Below, in pieces: positions 35,834 to 43,800 of a DNA stretch of 45,960 bases. The notes under the pieces are model-generated. The model saw nothing but the letters and a program-made list of their open reading frames with translations. It was not told where the DNA came from and did no database searches. Source of the stretch: Candidatus Gastranaerophilales bacterium (GTDB lineage Bacteria; Cyanobacteriota; Vampirovibrionia; Gastranaerophilales; Gastranaerophilaceae); NCBI GenBank assembly GCA_944322885.1, contig CALUQH010000038.1:1-45960 (forward strand), given 5' to 3'. Made by a program: the position numbers and the translations under genes. Numbering within the stretch: position 1 is the first letter of the stretch; each line of letters begins with the position of its first letter.

Positions 35834-36337
35834 CTATACCTTATCTAAATTTTCAATGCTTTCGTCAATATATTTGCTGTGCAGTTCAGGATTATTTTCA
35901 AGCATGTTTTTTATATGCTCCTGAGCAAGCGCAACTGATGACTTTAATGTTTTTTTCGACATTTTTGCAGAAAGTGTTTTTTCTTCTGCTGTAACTACTC
36001 TTTCGATATTTTTTTCAATTAATTTTACCTGTGCTTCAGTATTTTCAGATATTTGTTTTGAAATACCATCTGCTCTTTGTGAAGCCTCTTTTAATCTGCT
36101 TTTTATATCATCGTCGATATGTTCAATTGCTTTTTGGGCATCTGCCAGTTTATTTTTTGCATTTTCCTGTTCTTTTTTTGCATTTTCAATCGTATTTACA
36201 ATATCCAGTCTTATTTTTTCAATAGTATCGGCAAGATTTATTTTCTTAAACAATATTGCAAAAATAAGTAAAAGAACAACAAAATTAAATGTATTTGATT
36301 CTACTATTAGATTCCAAAAATTCAGCAATTCATTCAT
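35834..36337 (-). CDS. atpF: F-type ATP synthase b subunit
   Basis: Peripheral stalk subunit of 167 residues with one N-terminal transmembrane helix (TFNFVVLLLIFAILFKK) and a long right-handed coiled coil thereafter, rich in Lys, Glu and Ala. It is the second of two adjacent b-type genes (the b' gene precedes it by one base). The two different proteins would form a b/b' heterodimer, as in Cyanobacteria and other photosynthetic bacteria, rather than the b2 homodimer of E. coli. Confidence 0.93.
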   Translation of the reverse strand: MNELLNFWNLIVESNTFNFVVLLLIFAILFKKINLADTIEKIRLDIVNTIENAKKEQENAKNKLADAQKAIEHIDDDIKSRLKEASQRADGISKQISENTEAQVKLIEKNIERVVTAEEKTLSAKMSKKTLKSSVALAQEHIKNMLENNPELHSKYIDESIENLDKV

Positions 36338-36338
36338 A

Positions 36339-36806
36339 TTAATTTAGTATCCTGTTAATAAGTTCATTGTCGGCATTTTCGATTTTGACATCCATACCGA
36401 GTACTTTTGAAGAGATTACTTCTGCCAGATCTTTAACTTTCGTTTTAAGTTCTTCTGTATATTGTTGTGCTTCTGATTGAAGATTTGATTTGGCAGAAGT
36501 TATTTCTTCCATTGATTTTTGTTTTGCTTCTCCTGTTTTAGCTCTGGAATTTTCGTTAGCCTGATTAACTTTATCGGCAACAAGCTTTTTAGCATCTGCG
36601 ACAGATTTATTTAATCTATCATCTCTGTCCTTTAAAATTGCATCAGCTTTATTGCTTGAATTTAAGGCGTCGTTTTTGGTTTCATCCAAATATTTTTGTC
36701 TTTCGCAAATTACCCTTCCAAGCGGTTTATAAAATATAATATTCATAATAATTGTGAATATTATGAAGCTGATTGCTGATACTAAAAATGTTGCGTTAAA
36801 TTCCAT
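36339..36806 (-). CDS. F-type ATP synthase b' subunit
   Basis: Second peripheral stalk protein of 155 residues. The transmembrane helix FLVSAISFIIFTIIMNIIFY is followed by KPLGRVICERQKYLDETKND, closely matching the FYKPL-x3-ER pattern of cyanobacterial b' (there named AtpG), and then a long coiled coil. It lies directly after the c-ring gene and before atpF, its position in cyanobacterial operons. A duplicated b gene is an inherited feature here, not a recent duplication: the two b proteins are very different. Confidence 0.92.
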   Translation of the reverse strand: MEFNATFLVSAISFIIFTIIMNIIFYKPLGRVICERQKYLDETKNDALNSSNKADAILKDRDDRLNKSVADAKKLVADKVNQANENSRAKTGEAKQKSMEEITSAKSNLQSEAQQYTEELKTKVKDLAEVISSKVLGMDVKIENADNELINRILN

Positions 36807-36820
36807 TGCATATTCTCCGA

Positions 36821-37060
36821 TTATTTACCCAACAGCAAGAATGCGATAACGAATGCATACAATGCACAAGCTTCGGATAAAGCGGCACCGAGTAAGAAGA
36901 ACCCGAATGCTTTCCCTGCAACTTCCGGCTGTCTTGAAACTGCATCCATCAAACCTTTTGTAGCAAAACCGATACCAAGTCCTGCGCCTACTGCGCCAAA
37001 ACCGATTGCAATACCTGCACCTAAATGTGCCATTTGTGAAATTGAAGCTGTGTCTACCAT
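36821..37060 (-). CDS. atpE: F-type ATP synthase c subunit
   Basis: Ring-forming proteolipid of 79 residues: two transmembrane hairpin helices joined by the polar loop SRQPEV. The first helix has the GAGLGIGFATKG glycine pattern. The ion-binding carboxylate in helix 2 is E63 (ALSEACALYAF). Sodium-type rings have Gln in helix 1 and Ser or Thr directly after this Glu; here these are Ile30 and Ala64, so proton coupling is expected. The Cys after the Ala is uncommon. It follows atpB by 37 bases, with a good ribosome binding site (AAGGAG). Confidence 0.96.
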   Translation of the reverse strand: MVDTASISQMAHLGAGIAIGFGAVGAGLGIGFATKGLMDAVSRQPEVAGKAFGFFLLGAALSEACALYAFVIAFLLLGK

Positions 37061-37097
37061 TTTTTTCTCCTTTATTTAAATACTTTTTCTAAAGTAA

Positions 37098-37787
37098 CTA
37101 ATGTTCTCCTGTAGCTGAACCAATATAAGCGATTGTCAGCATCATAAATACGGTTGCCTGAATAAATGCAACCAGAATTTCAAACAGCATAATCGGCAGC
37201 GGCAAGAAATATGCCAATCCGCCCAGAGCTATTGAAACAAGTATTTCTCCTGCAAATATATTTGCAAAAAGTCGGATTGCAAGACTTAGAGGTCTTGTAA
37301 ACATTTCCAAAAGTTCAACCAGTGCCATAACAATACCTGTAAAGCTTAGTTCATGCAAAAAGAATTTATGACCTTTTGCCCGAATTCCCATAAATACATA
37401 GTAAACTAAGACAATTATTGCCATGGCGGCGGTCAAATTAATATCATTTGTCGGGGAAGCAAGTTCTCCGCCGTTTTTTAAATGAATAATTCTTAAAGGA
37501 AGCTGTCCCATAAGGTTAGCTGTTACAATAAACAGAAACAAAGATGCAACCAGCGGAACATGCTGCCTGTTTTCATTTTCTACCATAGTGTCAAGAGTAC
37601 CGTAGAAAAATTTCATAATTCCTTCCGATACTGCCTGAAGTTTTCCCGGAACAAGGGATAAATGTCTTGTTGCCATAATCGCAAGTATTATAACAACGGC
37701 CATTGCAAACCACATAGTAAAAATTGTATCAAGATTTAAAGATACAGCATGCCCTGCAATATTTAATGTGTAAACCCAATGTTCCAT
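37098..37787 (-). CDS. atpB: F-type ATP synthase a subunit
   Basis: Stator membrane subunit holding the ion half-channels, 229 residues and five to six hydrophobic helices. The essential arginine is R172 in TRPLSLAIRLFANIFAGEIL, and the last helix has FIQATVFMMLTIAYIG. It is the first gene of the operon; atpI, which often precedes it, is not here, as a divergent birA follows the promoter region. GGGAGAG precedes the ATG. Confidence 0.97.
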   Translation of the reverse strand: MEHWVYTLNIAGHAVSLNLDTIFTMWFAMAVVIILAIMATRHLSLVPGKLQAVSEGIMKFFYGTLDTMVENENRQHVPLVASLFLFIVTANLMGQLPLRIIHLKNGGELASPTNDINLTAAMAIIVLVYYVFMGIRAKGHKFFLHELSFTGIVMALVELLEMFTRPLSLAIRLFANIFAGEILVSIALGGLAYFLPLPIMLFEILVAFIQATVFMMLTIAYIGSATGEH

Positions 37788-37811
37788 AAATTTCTCTCCC
37801 TTATGTAATTT

Positions 37812-37839
37812 ATTGTAACTCGTAAAAAAAAAATCGCAA
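37812..37839 (-). promoter_or_regulatory. Promoter of the ATP synthase operon
   Basis: On the minus strand, TTGCGA (37839-37834) and TACAAT (37817-37812) are 16 bases apart, with a T run filling the spacer. The leader to atpB would be about 18 bases. Pilin-like gene 2 would also be read from here. Confidence 0.55.
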
Positions 37840-37847
37840 ATTTTTTT

Positions 37848-37876
37848 TTGTTTATTCTAAAATGATTGTATATTGT
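37848..37876 (+). promoter_or_regulatory. Promoter of birA
   Basis: TTGTTT (37848-37853) and TATTGT (37871-37876) are 17 bases apart, divergent from the atp promoter. The transcript would start about ten bases before the ATG, just before GGGGA. Confidence 0.45.
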
Positions 37877-37893
37877 AGCTATTATGGGGATAT

Positions 37894-38619
37894 ATGAATA
37901 TAATTTATTTAGATAAAATTAATTCAACAAATTTATATGCAAAAGAAAATATTGATAAAATTTCCGATAAAAGTGTAATTTCTGCAAAATCACAATACTC
38001 TGGCCGCGGACGTTTTAACAGAAATTGGATTGACTTAGGAGAAGGAAATCTGTTTATTTCAATTGTTTTAAAGCCTTCCTCCGAGTTAAGACCTATTTAT
38101 TCAAATCTTACACAGTATATGTCTGTGATACTGTGCAGAATTTTCGAAGAATACGGACTTAATCCTGAGATAAAATGGCCCAATGATGTGCTGATACGGG
38201 GTGCTAAAATTTCCGGAATTCTTTGTGAGTCGGTAATTCATGGCAGTAGCTTAAAAGGATTGATTCTTGGTGTCGGTGTTAACATAAATGCTGATAAGGA
38301 TTCACTTTTACTTGTTAAAGATAAAAAAGTGACGGCATTAAATGTTGAGCTTGAACGAGATTATGAGGATAATGAGCTTTTCTTGAATAAGCTTTTATTT
38401 GAATTTTTCAAGTATTATGACAAATTTTTAGAGGGCGGGTTTCTTTTTATTAAAAATGAATATACCGAAAGGTGTAAATTTTTAAATAAAGAAATTAATG
38501 TTAAATTGCCTGACGGATTTATTAAGGGAAAGGCTTGCGGGTTTACTGATTCCGGTGAACTGATTTTAAAAAATAGAGATGGTAGGATTATTTTGTCTGC
38601 CGGTGATATATTCATTTAA
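37894..38619 (+). CDS. birA: Biotin-[acetyl-CoA-carboxylase] ligase
   Basis: Cytoplasmic enzyme that makes biotinyl-AMP and attaches biotin to the carrier protein of acetyl-CoA carboxylase, so it serves the accA/accD enzyme encoded here. The 241-residue protein has the biotin-binding GRGRFNRNW motif near residue 45, IKWPNDVLIRGAKISGIL with the catalytic Lys, and the GVGVNINAD segment. The N-terminal repressor helix-turn-helix of E. coli BirA is missing, so it is a ligase only. Its stop overlaps that of the convergent 115-residue gene by four bases. Confidence 0.95.
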   Translation: MNIIYLDKINSTNLYAKENIDKISDKSVISAKSQYSGRGRFNRNWIDLGEGNLFISIVLKPSSELRPIYSNLTQYMSVILCRIFEEYGLNPEIKWPNDVLIRGAKISGILCESVIHGSSLKGLILGVGVNINADKDSLLLVKDKKVTALNVELERDYEDNELFLNKLLFEFFKYYDKFLEGGFLFIKNEYTERCKFLNKEINVKLPDGFIKGKACGFTDSGELILKNRDGRIILSAGDIFI

Positions 38620-38963
38620 ACTATTATATCAATATTTTCCCCGTATTTTTCAAGAAATGGTTTTACGTAATCAGCAAGTTCCGGTTTTGTAATATCAGGA
38701 TTATGTTTAATATGTGCTTGAATATTTTCTATATCTTTTGCCAGTTCAGGATAATTCTTCATTACGGCTTCTCTTACTTTAAGTGCATAATACCTGTATC
38801 CTCTGTGCCCCACAAATTTAACTTCAGGGTAGAGGTCTTTAGTGACCCTTTTCATGCCTTCTGTCCCAACACTTTCAAAGTTTTTTAAAAGTAAGGATTC
38901 AAATAGTTTGCTTGTTTTGGTCTGAGCCGTAAAAGATGTATTATCGATTTTTGCTATTTTCAT
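38616..38963 (-). CDS. Small protein of unknown function
   Basis: A 115-residue, soluble, helix-rich protein without a known motif. It opens MKIAKIDNTSFTAQTK, where a short lead and an SFTA sequence recall the KFTG and SFGG openings of the tandem proteins at 28516-31955. The centre is basic and Tyr-rich (VGHRGYRYYALKVREAV) and the end acidic. No ribosome binding site is obvious. It shares its stop codon region with birA in a TTAA overlap. Coding nature is supported by length and composition only. Confidence 0.6.
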   Translation of the reverse strand: MKIAKIDNTSFTAQTKTSKLFESLLLKNFESVGTEGMKRVTKDLYPEVKFVGHRGYRYYALKVREAVMKNYPELAKDIENIQAHIKHNPDITKPELADYVKPFLEKYGENIDIIV

Positions 38964-39044
38964 ATTTTCTAGAAAAGTACTGAAAAAAATTTTTTGCTAT
39001 TTTAAGCATGCTGAAATATAATAAAGATAACAGGAGATATGTAT

Positions 39045-39629
39045 ATGAAAAAATTGGCGGTTCTTGGTTCTGCTTCGGGACAAAATTTAAGAGCAATTGT
39101 AAAATATTTTGAAAATAAAGATGTTTTAATTACAGCTGTTTCCGATATTGAAAATTCCGATTTTATATCTGATGCAAAAAATATGAAAATTGATTGGAAA
39201 TTTTTACCCTTCGAGCAAAATTTTGAATATTTTTCATCACATGATTTTGATTTAATCGCCTTATCTGACTACAGAAAGCAGTTAAAAAGTGATGTTTTGG
39301 AACTTGGTAAATTTATAAGTATACATCCGTCGCTTCTTCCTTCTTTTAAGGGGCCTGATGCAATTAACAGGGCTTTCTTTTCAGGTGTTAAAGTGTCGGG
39401 TGTGACTGTGCATTTGATAAATGAAGATATTGATAACGGTAAAATAATAGCTCAATACCCAGTTTTAATCGAGAATTTAACTCATTATGACGAGTTTGAA
39501 AGGGAAATACATGCCCTTGAAGATTTATTATATCCGATAGTAATTGATAAATTGTTAAATAATCAGGTTTTTGATTTTTCTGATTTGATTCGGTCGGGCG
39601 GCTGCGGCGGATGTTCGGGTTGTCATTAA
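39045..39629 (+). CDS. PurN-like formyltransferase with a cysteine-rich tail
   Basis: The 194-residue protein resembles phosphoribosylglycinamide formyltransferase, which adds a formyl group from 10-formyl-THF in purine synthesis. GSASGQNLRAIVKYF corresponds to the PurN start, IHPSLLPSFKGPDAINRAF to the active-site loop and NEDIDNGKIIAQ to the catalytic Asp region. The usual Asn-His-Asp triad is S92-H94-D130, so the Asn is replaced. The C terminus, GGCGGCSGCH, carries three Cys and one His and is foreign to PurN; it may bind metal. I start at ATG 39045, eight bases after AGGAG (an ATG at 39039 is too close). It may be PurN or a paralogue with another substrate. The stop overlaps the convergent XRE gene. 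Confidence 0.75.
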   Translation: MKKLAVLGSASGQNLRAIVKYFENKDVLITAVSDIENSDFISDAKNMKIDWKFLPFEQNFEYFSSHDFDLIALSDYRKQLKSDVLELGKFISIHPSLLPSFKGPDAINRAFFSGVKVSGVTVHLINEDIDNGKIIAQYPVLIENLTHYDEFEREIHALEDLLYPIVIDKLLNNQVFDFSDLIRSGGCGGCSGCH

Positions 39630-39838
39630 AACTTTGTTAATTCTGAGACTGTTGTGTCTAAAGCTGCTGCAATTTCAATAAGTGTGTCAAGCGAAGGTTT
39701 GGAAAAAGCAACTTCAATTTTCCCCATAAAATTTAGGCTGATATTCATTTTATCGGCTAATTGCTGCTGGGTAAGCTTTAATTCTTTTCGCCTATTTTTA
39801 ATATTTTGTCCTAATTTTTTGTAGAACACCGAATTCAT
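39626..39838 (-). CDS. XRE-family regulator facing pilin-like gene 3
   Basis: A 70-residue single-domain repressor-type protein: LGQNIKNRRKELKLTQQQLADKMNISLNFMGKIE holds the helix-turn-helix, followed by SLDTLIEIAAALDTTVSEL. The start codon itself overlaps the first of four TACGTA sites (39838-39890), and no ribosome binding site precedes it, so transcription may start at or very near the ATG. The arrangement suggests autoregulation and control of the divergent pilin-like gene. The 3' end overlaps the PurN-like gene in a TTAA. Confidence 0.85.
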   Translation of the reverse strand: MNSVFYKKLGQNIKNRRKELKLTQQQLADKMNISLNFMGKIEVAFSKPSLDTLIEIAAALDTTVSELTKF

Positions 39839-39892
39839 ACGTACAGTTTATACGTAAATATTTATTAATTATACGTACTGATAATACGTAAA
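39837..39892. promoter_or_regulatory. Four-site TACGTA operator between the XRE gene and pilin-like gene 3
   Basis: Perfect 6-bp palindromes TACGTA start at 39838, 39851, 39872 and 39885. Spacing is 13, 21 and 13, so they form two like pairs 34 bases apart; each pair reads ATACGTAC-N5-ATACGTAAAT. The right pair covers the -35 region of the pilin promoter; the left pair covers the XRE gene start. A TATAAT for the XRE gene lies between the pairs on the minus strand (39873-39868). Confidence 0.7.
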
Positions 39893-39898
39893 TTATGG

Positions 39899-39904
39899 TA
39901 TAAT
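39899..39904 (+). promoter_or_regulatory. -10 element of pilin-like gene 3
   Basis: TATAAT stands 26 bases before the ATG at 39931. At 17 bases upstream, where -35 would be, lies TACTGA within the TACGTA operator, so repressor binding would block it. Confidence 0.6.
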
Positions 39905-39930
39905 TTTTTCTGTTGAAAGGAGAGTGTAAT

Positions 39931-40620
39931 ATGAAAAAGAACGCATTTACGCTTGCAGAAGTATTAATAACTCTTGGTATAATAGGTGTTGTTGCGGCTA
40001 TAACCATGCCTGCTATTATTGCGGATAAGCGAGCTAAAGAACTTGAAGATTCTTTAAAGAAAAATATATCGGTTATTCAACAGGCGCTGATTAGGGCTTC
40101 TATCGATGAAGGCGAGCTTCTTACTCCTTTGAACCAGGAAAATAGAGAACTAAAACCAAAATTAATGAAGTATATGAATGTTTTGAAAGATTGCGGATTG
40201 GGAACCGAATTTGGTTCATGTGTTCCAAACCAGATGTCGGTTGAGGATGCCTCTGCAACTTATAAAACTTATAATAAATCCCGTGATATTAATACTACGG
40301 TTCTGGACGACGGCCAGTTTATATTAACGGACGGTAGTATGATAATCATTGAAAATAATCATTTTATATTTGATGGTCGTTATAGAATTTATATATCGGT
40401 TGATGTCAACGGGTTTCAGAGGGGACCGAATGCTTGGGGCCATGATTTGTTTACTTTTGAGATTGATGATAACGGGAAACTTATTCCGATGGGAGCTGAT
40501 GGAACTTACTTTTCAAATGAAAATGTTTACTGTTCAAGTACTTCATCAAATGCAGAAAATGGTATAGGATGTACATTCAAAGCATTGACTGAACCGAATT
40601 ATTTTAAAAATCTTCCTTAA
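39931..40620 (+). CDS. Prepilin-like protein 3 (intact)
   Basis: Type IV pilin/pseudopilin-like protein of 229 residues with a short leader MKKNA before FTLAEVLITLGIIGVVAA; cleavage would be between A5 and F6 (Ala instead of the usual Gly). The globular domain includes SVDVNGFQRGPNAWGHDLF, matching the D-x-NG-x4-PN-x2-G-x-D motif of the other two pilin-like proteins in the window. AAAGGAGAG precedes the ATG. Unlike them, it has no homopolymer and is open throughout, which makes it a useful reference for the broken copies. It is probably controlled by the neighbouring XRE protein. Whether it builds a pilus, a secretion pseudopilus or a DNA-uptake fibre cannot be told. Confidence 0.88.
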   Translation: MKKNAFTLAEVLITLGIIGVVAAITMPAIIADKRAKELEDSLKKNISVIQQALIRASIDEGELLTPLNQENRELKPKLMKYMNVLKDCGLGTEFGSCVPNQMSVEDASATYKTYNKSRDINTTVLDDGQFILTDGSMIIIENNHFIFDGRYRIYISVDVNGFQRGPNAWGHDLFTFEIDDNGKLIPMGADGTYFSNENVYCSSTSSNAENGIGCTFKALTEPNYFKNLP

Positions 40621-40682
40621 ATTTGTAGACTGAAATTTCCTCTTGATGTATAATATTACATGTCAAAAAAGGGGGTTAGGTC

Positions 40683-41918
40683 ATGTCCATTGATGATGCG
40701 TTAGTTATGATTTTAGCAGGCGGTGAAGGAAAGAGATTATATCCTTTGACAAAAGACAGGGCAAAGCCTGCTGTTCCGTTCGGGGGAAGGTACAGAATTA
40801 TTGATTTCGTACTGAATAATTTTATTAATTCGGGGTTCTTTAAGATAAAAGTTTTAACGCAATACAAATCTGACTCTTTAAATAAACATATAACAAGAGG
40901 CTGGGCGCTTTCGCCTTTTTTAAATCAATATGTTGATCTTGCGCCGGCTCAGATGAGAACAGGATCCGACTGGTATTTAGGGACTGCTGATGCTATTTTC
41001 CAAAATGTTTTTCATATAACTGATGAAGATCCTGACTATGTATGTATTTTTGGCGGAGATCATATTTACAAAATGGATGTATCTCAGATGCTTGATTACC
41101 ATAAAGCAAAGGGGGCTGATTTATCTATTTCAGCAATACCGATTCCTATTCAGGAAGCACATGAGTTCGGGATTATAGAAGTGGATGATGATTGGAAATT
41201 GATTAATTTTATTGAAAAACCTAAGGACAAGCCAAAGTCAATTCCCGGAAATCCTGACATGTGTCTTGCTTCTATGGGAAATTATATATTTAATAAGGAT
41301 GTTTTGCTTGATGCTTTAAATCGTGATGAGCAAATTAAAGATTCAAGCCATGATTTTGGCAAGAATGTTATTCCGATGTTGTTAAAAGAAGGTAAAAAGA
41401 TATATATTTATAATTTCAATGATAATTCATTTCCGGGAATGACAGATACTGAACGCGGTTACTGGAGAGATGTCGGAAGTATCGATGCTTATTGGCAGGC
41501 AAATATGGATTTGCTGGCTTATGACCCTGAACTTAATTTATATTCACAGGACTGGCCTTTAAGAACGTTTAATTATAATTATCCTCCCGCAAAATTTATT
41601 TGGGCGGAAGGTGAACGTGTAGGCATGGCAACAAATTCCATGGTATCTGAAGGTTGTATTGTTTCGGGTGCCGGCCTTTCAAGGTGTGTTCTTTCGCCTA
41701 AGGTTAAAGTGAACAGTTATTCGCAGATTTCGGAAAGTATATTAATGGAAAATGTTGAAATAGGCCGCTATTCAAAAATTAAGCGTGCAATTATTGATAA
41801 AAATGTTGTAGTTCCGCCTAATACACGAATCGGATTTAATCGTGAAGATGACGAAAGACGCGGATTTCATGTTTCTGCTGGCGGTGTAACTGTTGTTCCG
41901 AAAGGCGCAAAATTATAG
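40683..41918 (+). CDS. glgC: Glucose-1-phosphate adenylyltransferase
   Basis: GlgC makes ADP-glucose from ATP and glucose-1-phosphate, the committed step of glycogen synthesis. The 411-residue protein has the nucleotide-binding LAGGEGKRLYPLTKDRAKPAV start, GTADAIFQN, FGGDHIYKMD with the catalytic Asp, and IEKPKDKP, followed by a C-terminal left-handed beta-helix (from about residue 300). A purine-rich GGGGGTTAGG precedes the ATG, and a TATAAT lies at 40649-40654. No glgA or glgB is adjacent. It implies glycogen storage. Confidence 0.96.
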   Translation: MSIDDALVMILAGGEGKRLYPLTKDRAKPAVPFGGRYRIIDFVLNNFINSGFFKIKVLTQYKSDSLNKHITRGWALSPFLNQYVDLAPAQMRTGSDWYLGTADAIFQNVFHITDEDPDYVCIFGGDHIYKMDVSQMLDYHKAKGADLSISAIPIPIQEAHEFGIIEVDDDWKLINFIEKPKDKPKSIPGNPDMCLASMGNYIFNKDVLLDALNRDEQIKDSSHDFGKNVIPMLLKEGKKIYIYNFNDNSFPGMTDTERGYWRDVGSIDAYWQANMDLLAYDPELNLYSQDWPLRTFNYNYPPAKFIWAEGERVGMATNSMVSEGCIVSGAGLSRCVLSPKVKVNSYSQISESILMENVEIGRYSKIKRAIIDKNVVVPPNTRIGFNREDDERRGFHVSAGGVTVVPKGAKL

Positions 41919-42036
41919 GGTAGCAATTTTAATATATTTGATTTATTATACTGTAGCCATTGTAAATCTTTTTTAATATATAGGATTTTTCTGGCAATTT
42001 TCAACCTTTACTATTTTTATAGACTTGGGTAGTAAT

Positions 42037-42615
42037 ATGGTATTATACAGCATAAAATCTTCTATTTTAAATGCCCCGTTGTGTGCGCGTGCAGCGGTTT
42101 CCATGCGTTCAATCAAACAAAAAGGATTGGACATGATTCCGAATGCACAATTTTCTAATGAAAAATTTTTATATCATTTAAAAGACATAGGTAAAAATTT
42201 TTCATCTGATAAGCAGCGTCTGGCGCTGGGGGTTACTGCTCTTGCTACCCAGCCGTTTATTGATGCTCATAACAAAAGAGTTGATGAAGAAACGCGGAAG
42301 GTGTCTGTAGCTCGTACGGTTGCAAAGATTATTGCAGGTACTCTGACCGGATTTTTAATAAGGTATGGTTGTATAAAATCTATTAAGGCATTTTCACAAA
42401 TACCCGGAAAGGGGGTTCCTAAATATAAAACCATTTTTACACCTAAGGGAGTTAAGGATAATACAACTGACGCATTTGACCAATATAGAAATGCGATGGG
42501 GACTGTTGTAGCTCTGGGAATTATGGTGTTTACAAACTTTTTGATAGATGCACCGTTAACCAAATTTCTGACAAATACCTTTGTAAAACATCAGAAAATG
42601 GAGGATAAAAAGTAA
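42037..42615 (+). CDS. Small membrane protein, unassigned, first of a coupled pair
   Basis: A 192-residue protein (ATG 42037 preferred; a TTG at 42025 is in frame). Two to three hydrophobic segments are visible: TVAKIIAGTLTGFLIRYG and VVALGIMVFTNFLIDAPLT, plus the weaker ALGVTALATQPFID. There is no signal peptide; the N terminus is basic. The stop and the start of the next gene overlap by one base (TAATG). I recognise no family. The pattern of moderately hydrophobic helices and a polar C-terminal tail is similar in style to the tandem proteins at 28516-31955, though I cannot show homology. Confidence 0.7.
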   Translation: MVLYSIKSSILNAPLCARAAVSMRSIKQKGLDMIPNAQFSNEKFLYHLKDIGKNFSSDKQRLALGVTALATQPFIDAHNKRVDEETRKVSVARTVAKIIAGTLTGFLIRYGCIKSIKAFSQIPGKGVPKYKTIFTPKGVKDNTTDAFDQYRNAMGTVVALGIMVFTNFLIDAPLTKFLTNTFVKHQKMEDKK

Positions 42616-43259
42616 TGGCTAATTTATTCTCCAACTTTAAATCTGTTATGTATAAAAATTACGGGGAAAATCCCGGTAAGATGCTTGTTCATACCGGTGT
42701 TTTAGGGTGGATTTTATCTGCCATGGCACAGGTAAGCGCCGTAGTTTTTAATGATAAAATTTCAAAGGAACAAAAATCTTTCTTAATTCCTCAGGAAATA
42801 GCAGATGCTGCTATAAATATTGTTTCTTACTATGTAATAACAAGTTCATTTAAAAATCTTGCGTCAAAGCTCGTTTCCACCGGAAAATTATCAACATCAA
42901 AAATAAGAAATTATATAAAATCTAAAAAAGTAAATCCTGCTGAATATATAGGAAAATTAAACACAAATATAGAAAAAGATTTTCCGGAAATCAAGGGTGA
43001 TTATAAAGCATTTAAAAATGGTGTTGATGTGGTTGCCAGTACTGTAGGTTCAATTATTTCCTGCAACATTGTTACACCGATTTTAAGGAATGAATATGCC
43101 GCTCAAAAACAAAAAGAGGCTATTTTAAGAATGCATGGAAAACGGCAGAAGAATGAAAATAACGATGTAAAAGGTTTAAAACAGCCTTCGAAACTTTCTA
43201 TGGATAATTATATAAGAATTGCTTCAATGAAATATCCTTCTTCCGGTTTAAAAGTATAA
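42615..43259 (+). CDS. Small membrane protein, unassigned, second of a coupled pair
   Basis: A 214-residue protein with about four mildly hydrophobic stretches (MLVHTGVLGWILSAMAQVSA, IADAAINIVSYYVITSSF, VDVVASTVGSIISCNIVTP) and a basic, charged C-terminal 50 residues ending MKYPSSGLKV. No motif is known to me. Its start is coupled to the preceding stop, and a GGAGG-like purine run (AAAATGGAGG) precedes it. It overlaps the convergent anti-sigma gene by 12 bases. The pair probably forms a membrane complex; function unknown. Confidence 0.7.
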   Translation: MANLFSNFKSVMYKNYGENPGKMLVHTGVLGWILSAMAQVSAVVFNDKISKEQKSFLIPQEIADAAINIVSYYVITSSFKNLASKLVSTGKLSTSKIRNYIKSKKVNPAEYIGKLNTNIEKDFPEIKGDYKAFKNGVDVVASTVGSIISCNIVTPILRNEYAAQKQKEAILRMHGKRQKNENNDVKGLKQPSKLSMDNYIRIASMKYPSSGLKV

Positions 43260-43784
43260 GATACTTATTATTCCCGCCACTATACAGGTTATCATTGCAA
43301 AAAAGCTTATTACAAGAGTGAAAAACGGGTCTAATTTTTTTTCTTGAATATCTTCATGTTTAATCTGTGAGATTATGCTTTTTGAATAATCATTTTTTAA
43401 ATCATTTTTTGTTTTTTCAAAAGATGAATGAAGAAGTTTTTTAAATGTATAAATATTTTCTAAATCTTGTCTTGCAAGCGGATTAGATATTGCTATTTTT
43501 TTTATTTTTATATTCTCAAAATCGTTGAGTTCGTTATCTATGTATGCTGAAAGATTATTCCTGAAATCCTCGTATTGCTTATTTGCATAAGGATTTTCAA
43601 TTTCTTTATTTTGTATATCCATAAATTTGTTAATCATATTTTTCATTTTTAAGTACTTTTCAAGACATGACGGGCATGATTCAAGGTGTAATCTAATATA
43701 TTCGGATAACTTTTCGCTTAATTTATCTTCAACATAAAAGCTTAAAAGTGCACTGACCTGTTCACATGTAAGTTGATGTTGCAT
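43248..43784 (-). CDS. Membrane-bound zinc anti-sigma factor
   Basis: The 178-residue protein has the ZAS zinc motif H33-x3-C37-x2-C40 with C7 upstream, within an N-terminal helical domain that would clamp the sigma factor. A long soluble linker leads to one C-terminal transmembrane helix (FTLVISFFAMITCIVAGIIS). The gene lies 16 bases after the ECF sigma gene, the usual arrangement, so it should hold that sigma at the membrane until a redox or envelope signal or proteolysis frees it. Topology: sigma-binding part in the cytoplasm, almost nothing in the periplasm. Confidence 0.88.
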   Translation of the reverse strand: MQHQLTCEQVSALLSFYVEDKLSEKLSEYIRLHLESCPSCLEKYLKMKNMINKFMDIQNKEIENPYANKQYEDFRNNLSAYIDNELNDFENIKIKKIAISNPLARQDLENIYTFKKLLHSSFEKTKNDLKNDYSKSIISQIKHEDIQEKKLDPFFTLVISFFAMITCIVAGIISILYF

Positions 43785-43800
43785 ATTTTTATTTTCTCCT

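Noticed and set aside
36821-37060. Sodium-coupled ATP synthase c-ring
   Set aside because: The helix-1 Gln and the Ser/Thr after the carboxylate needed for sodium binding are absent.
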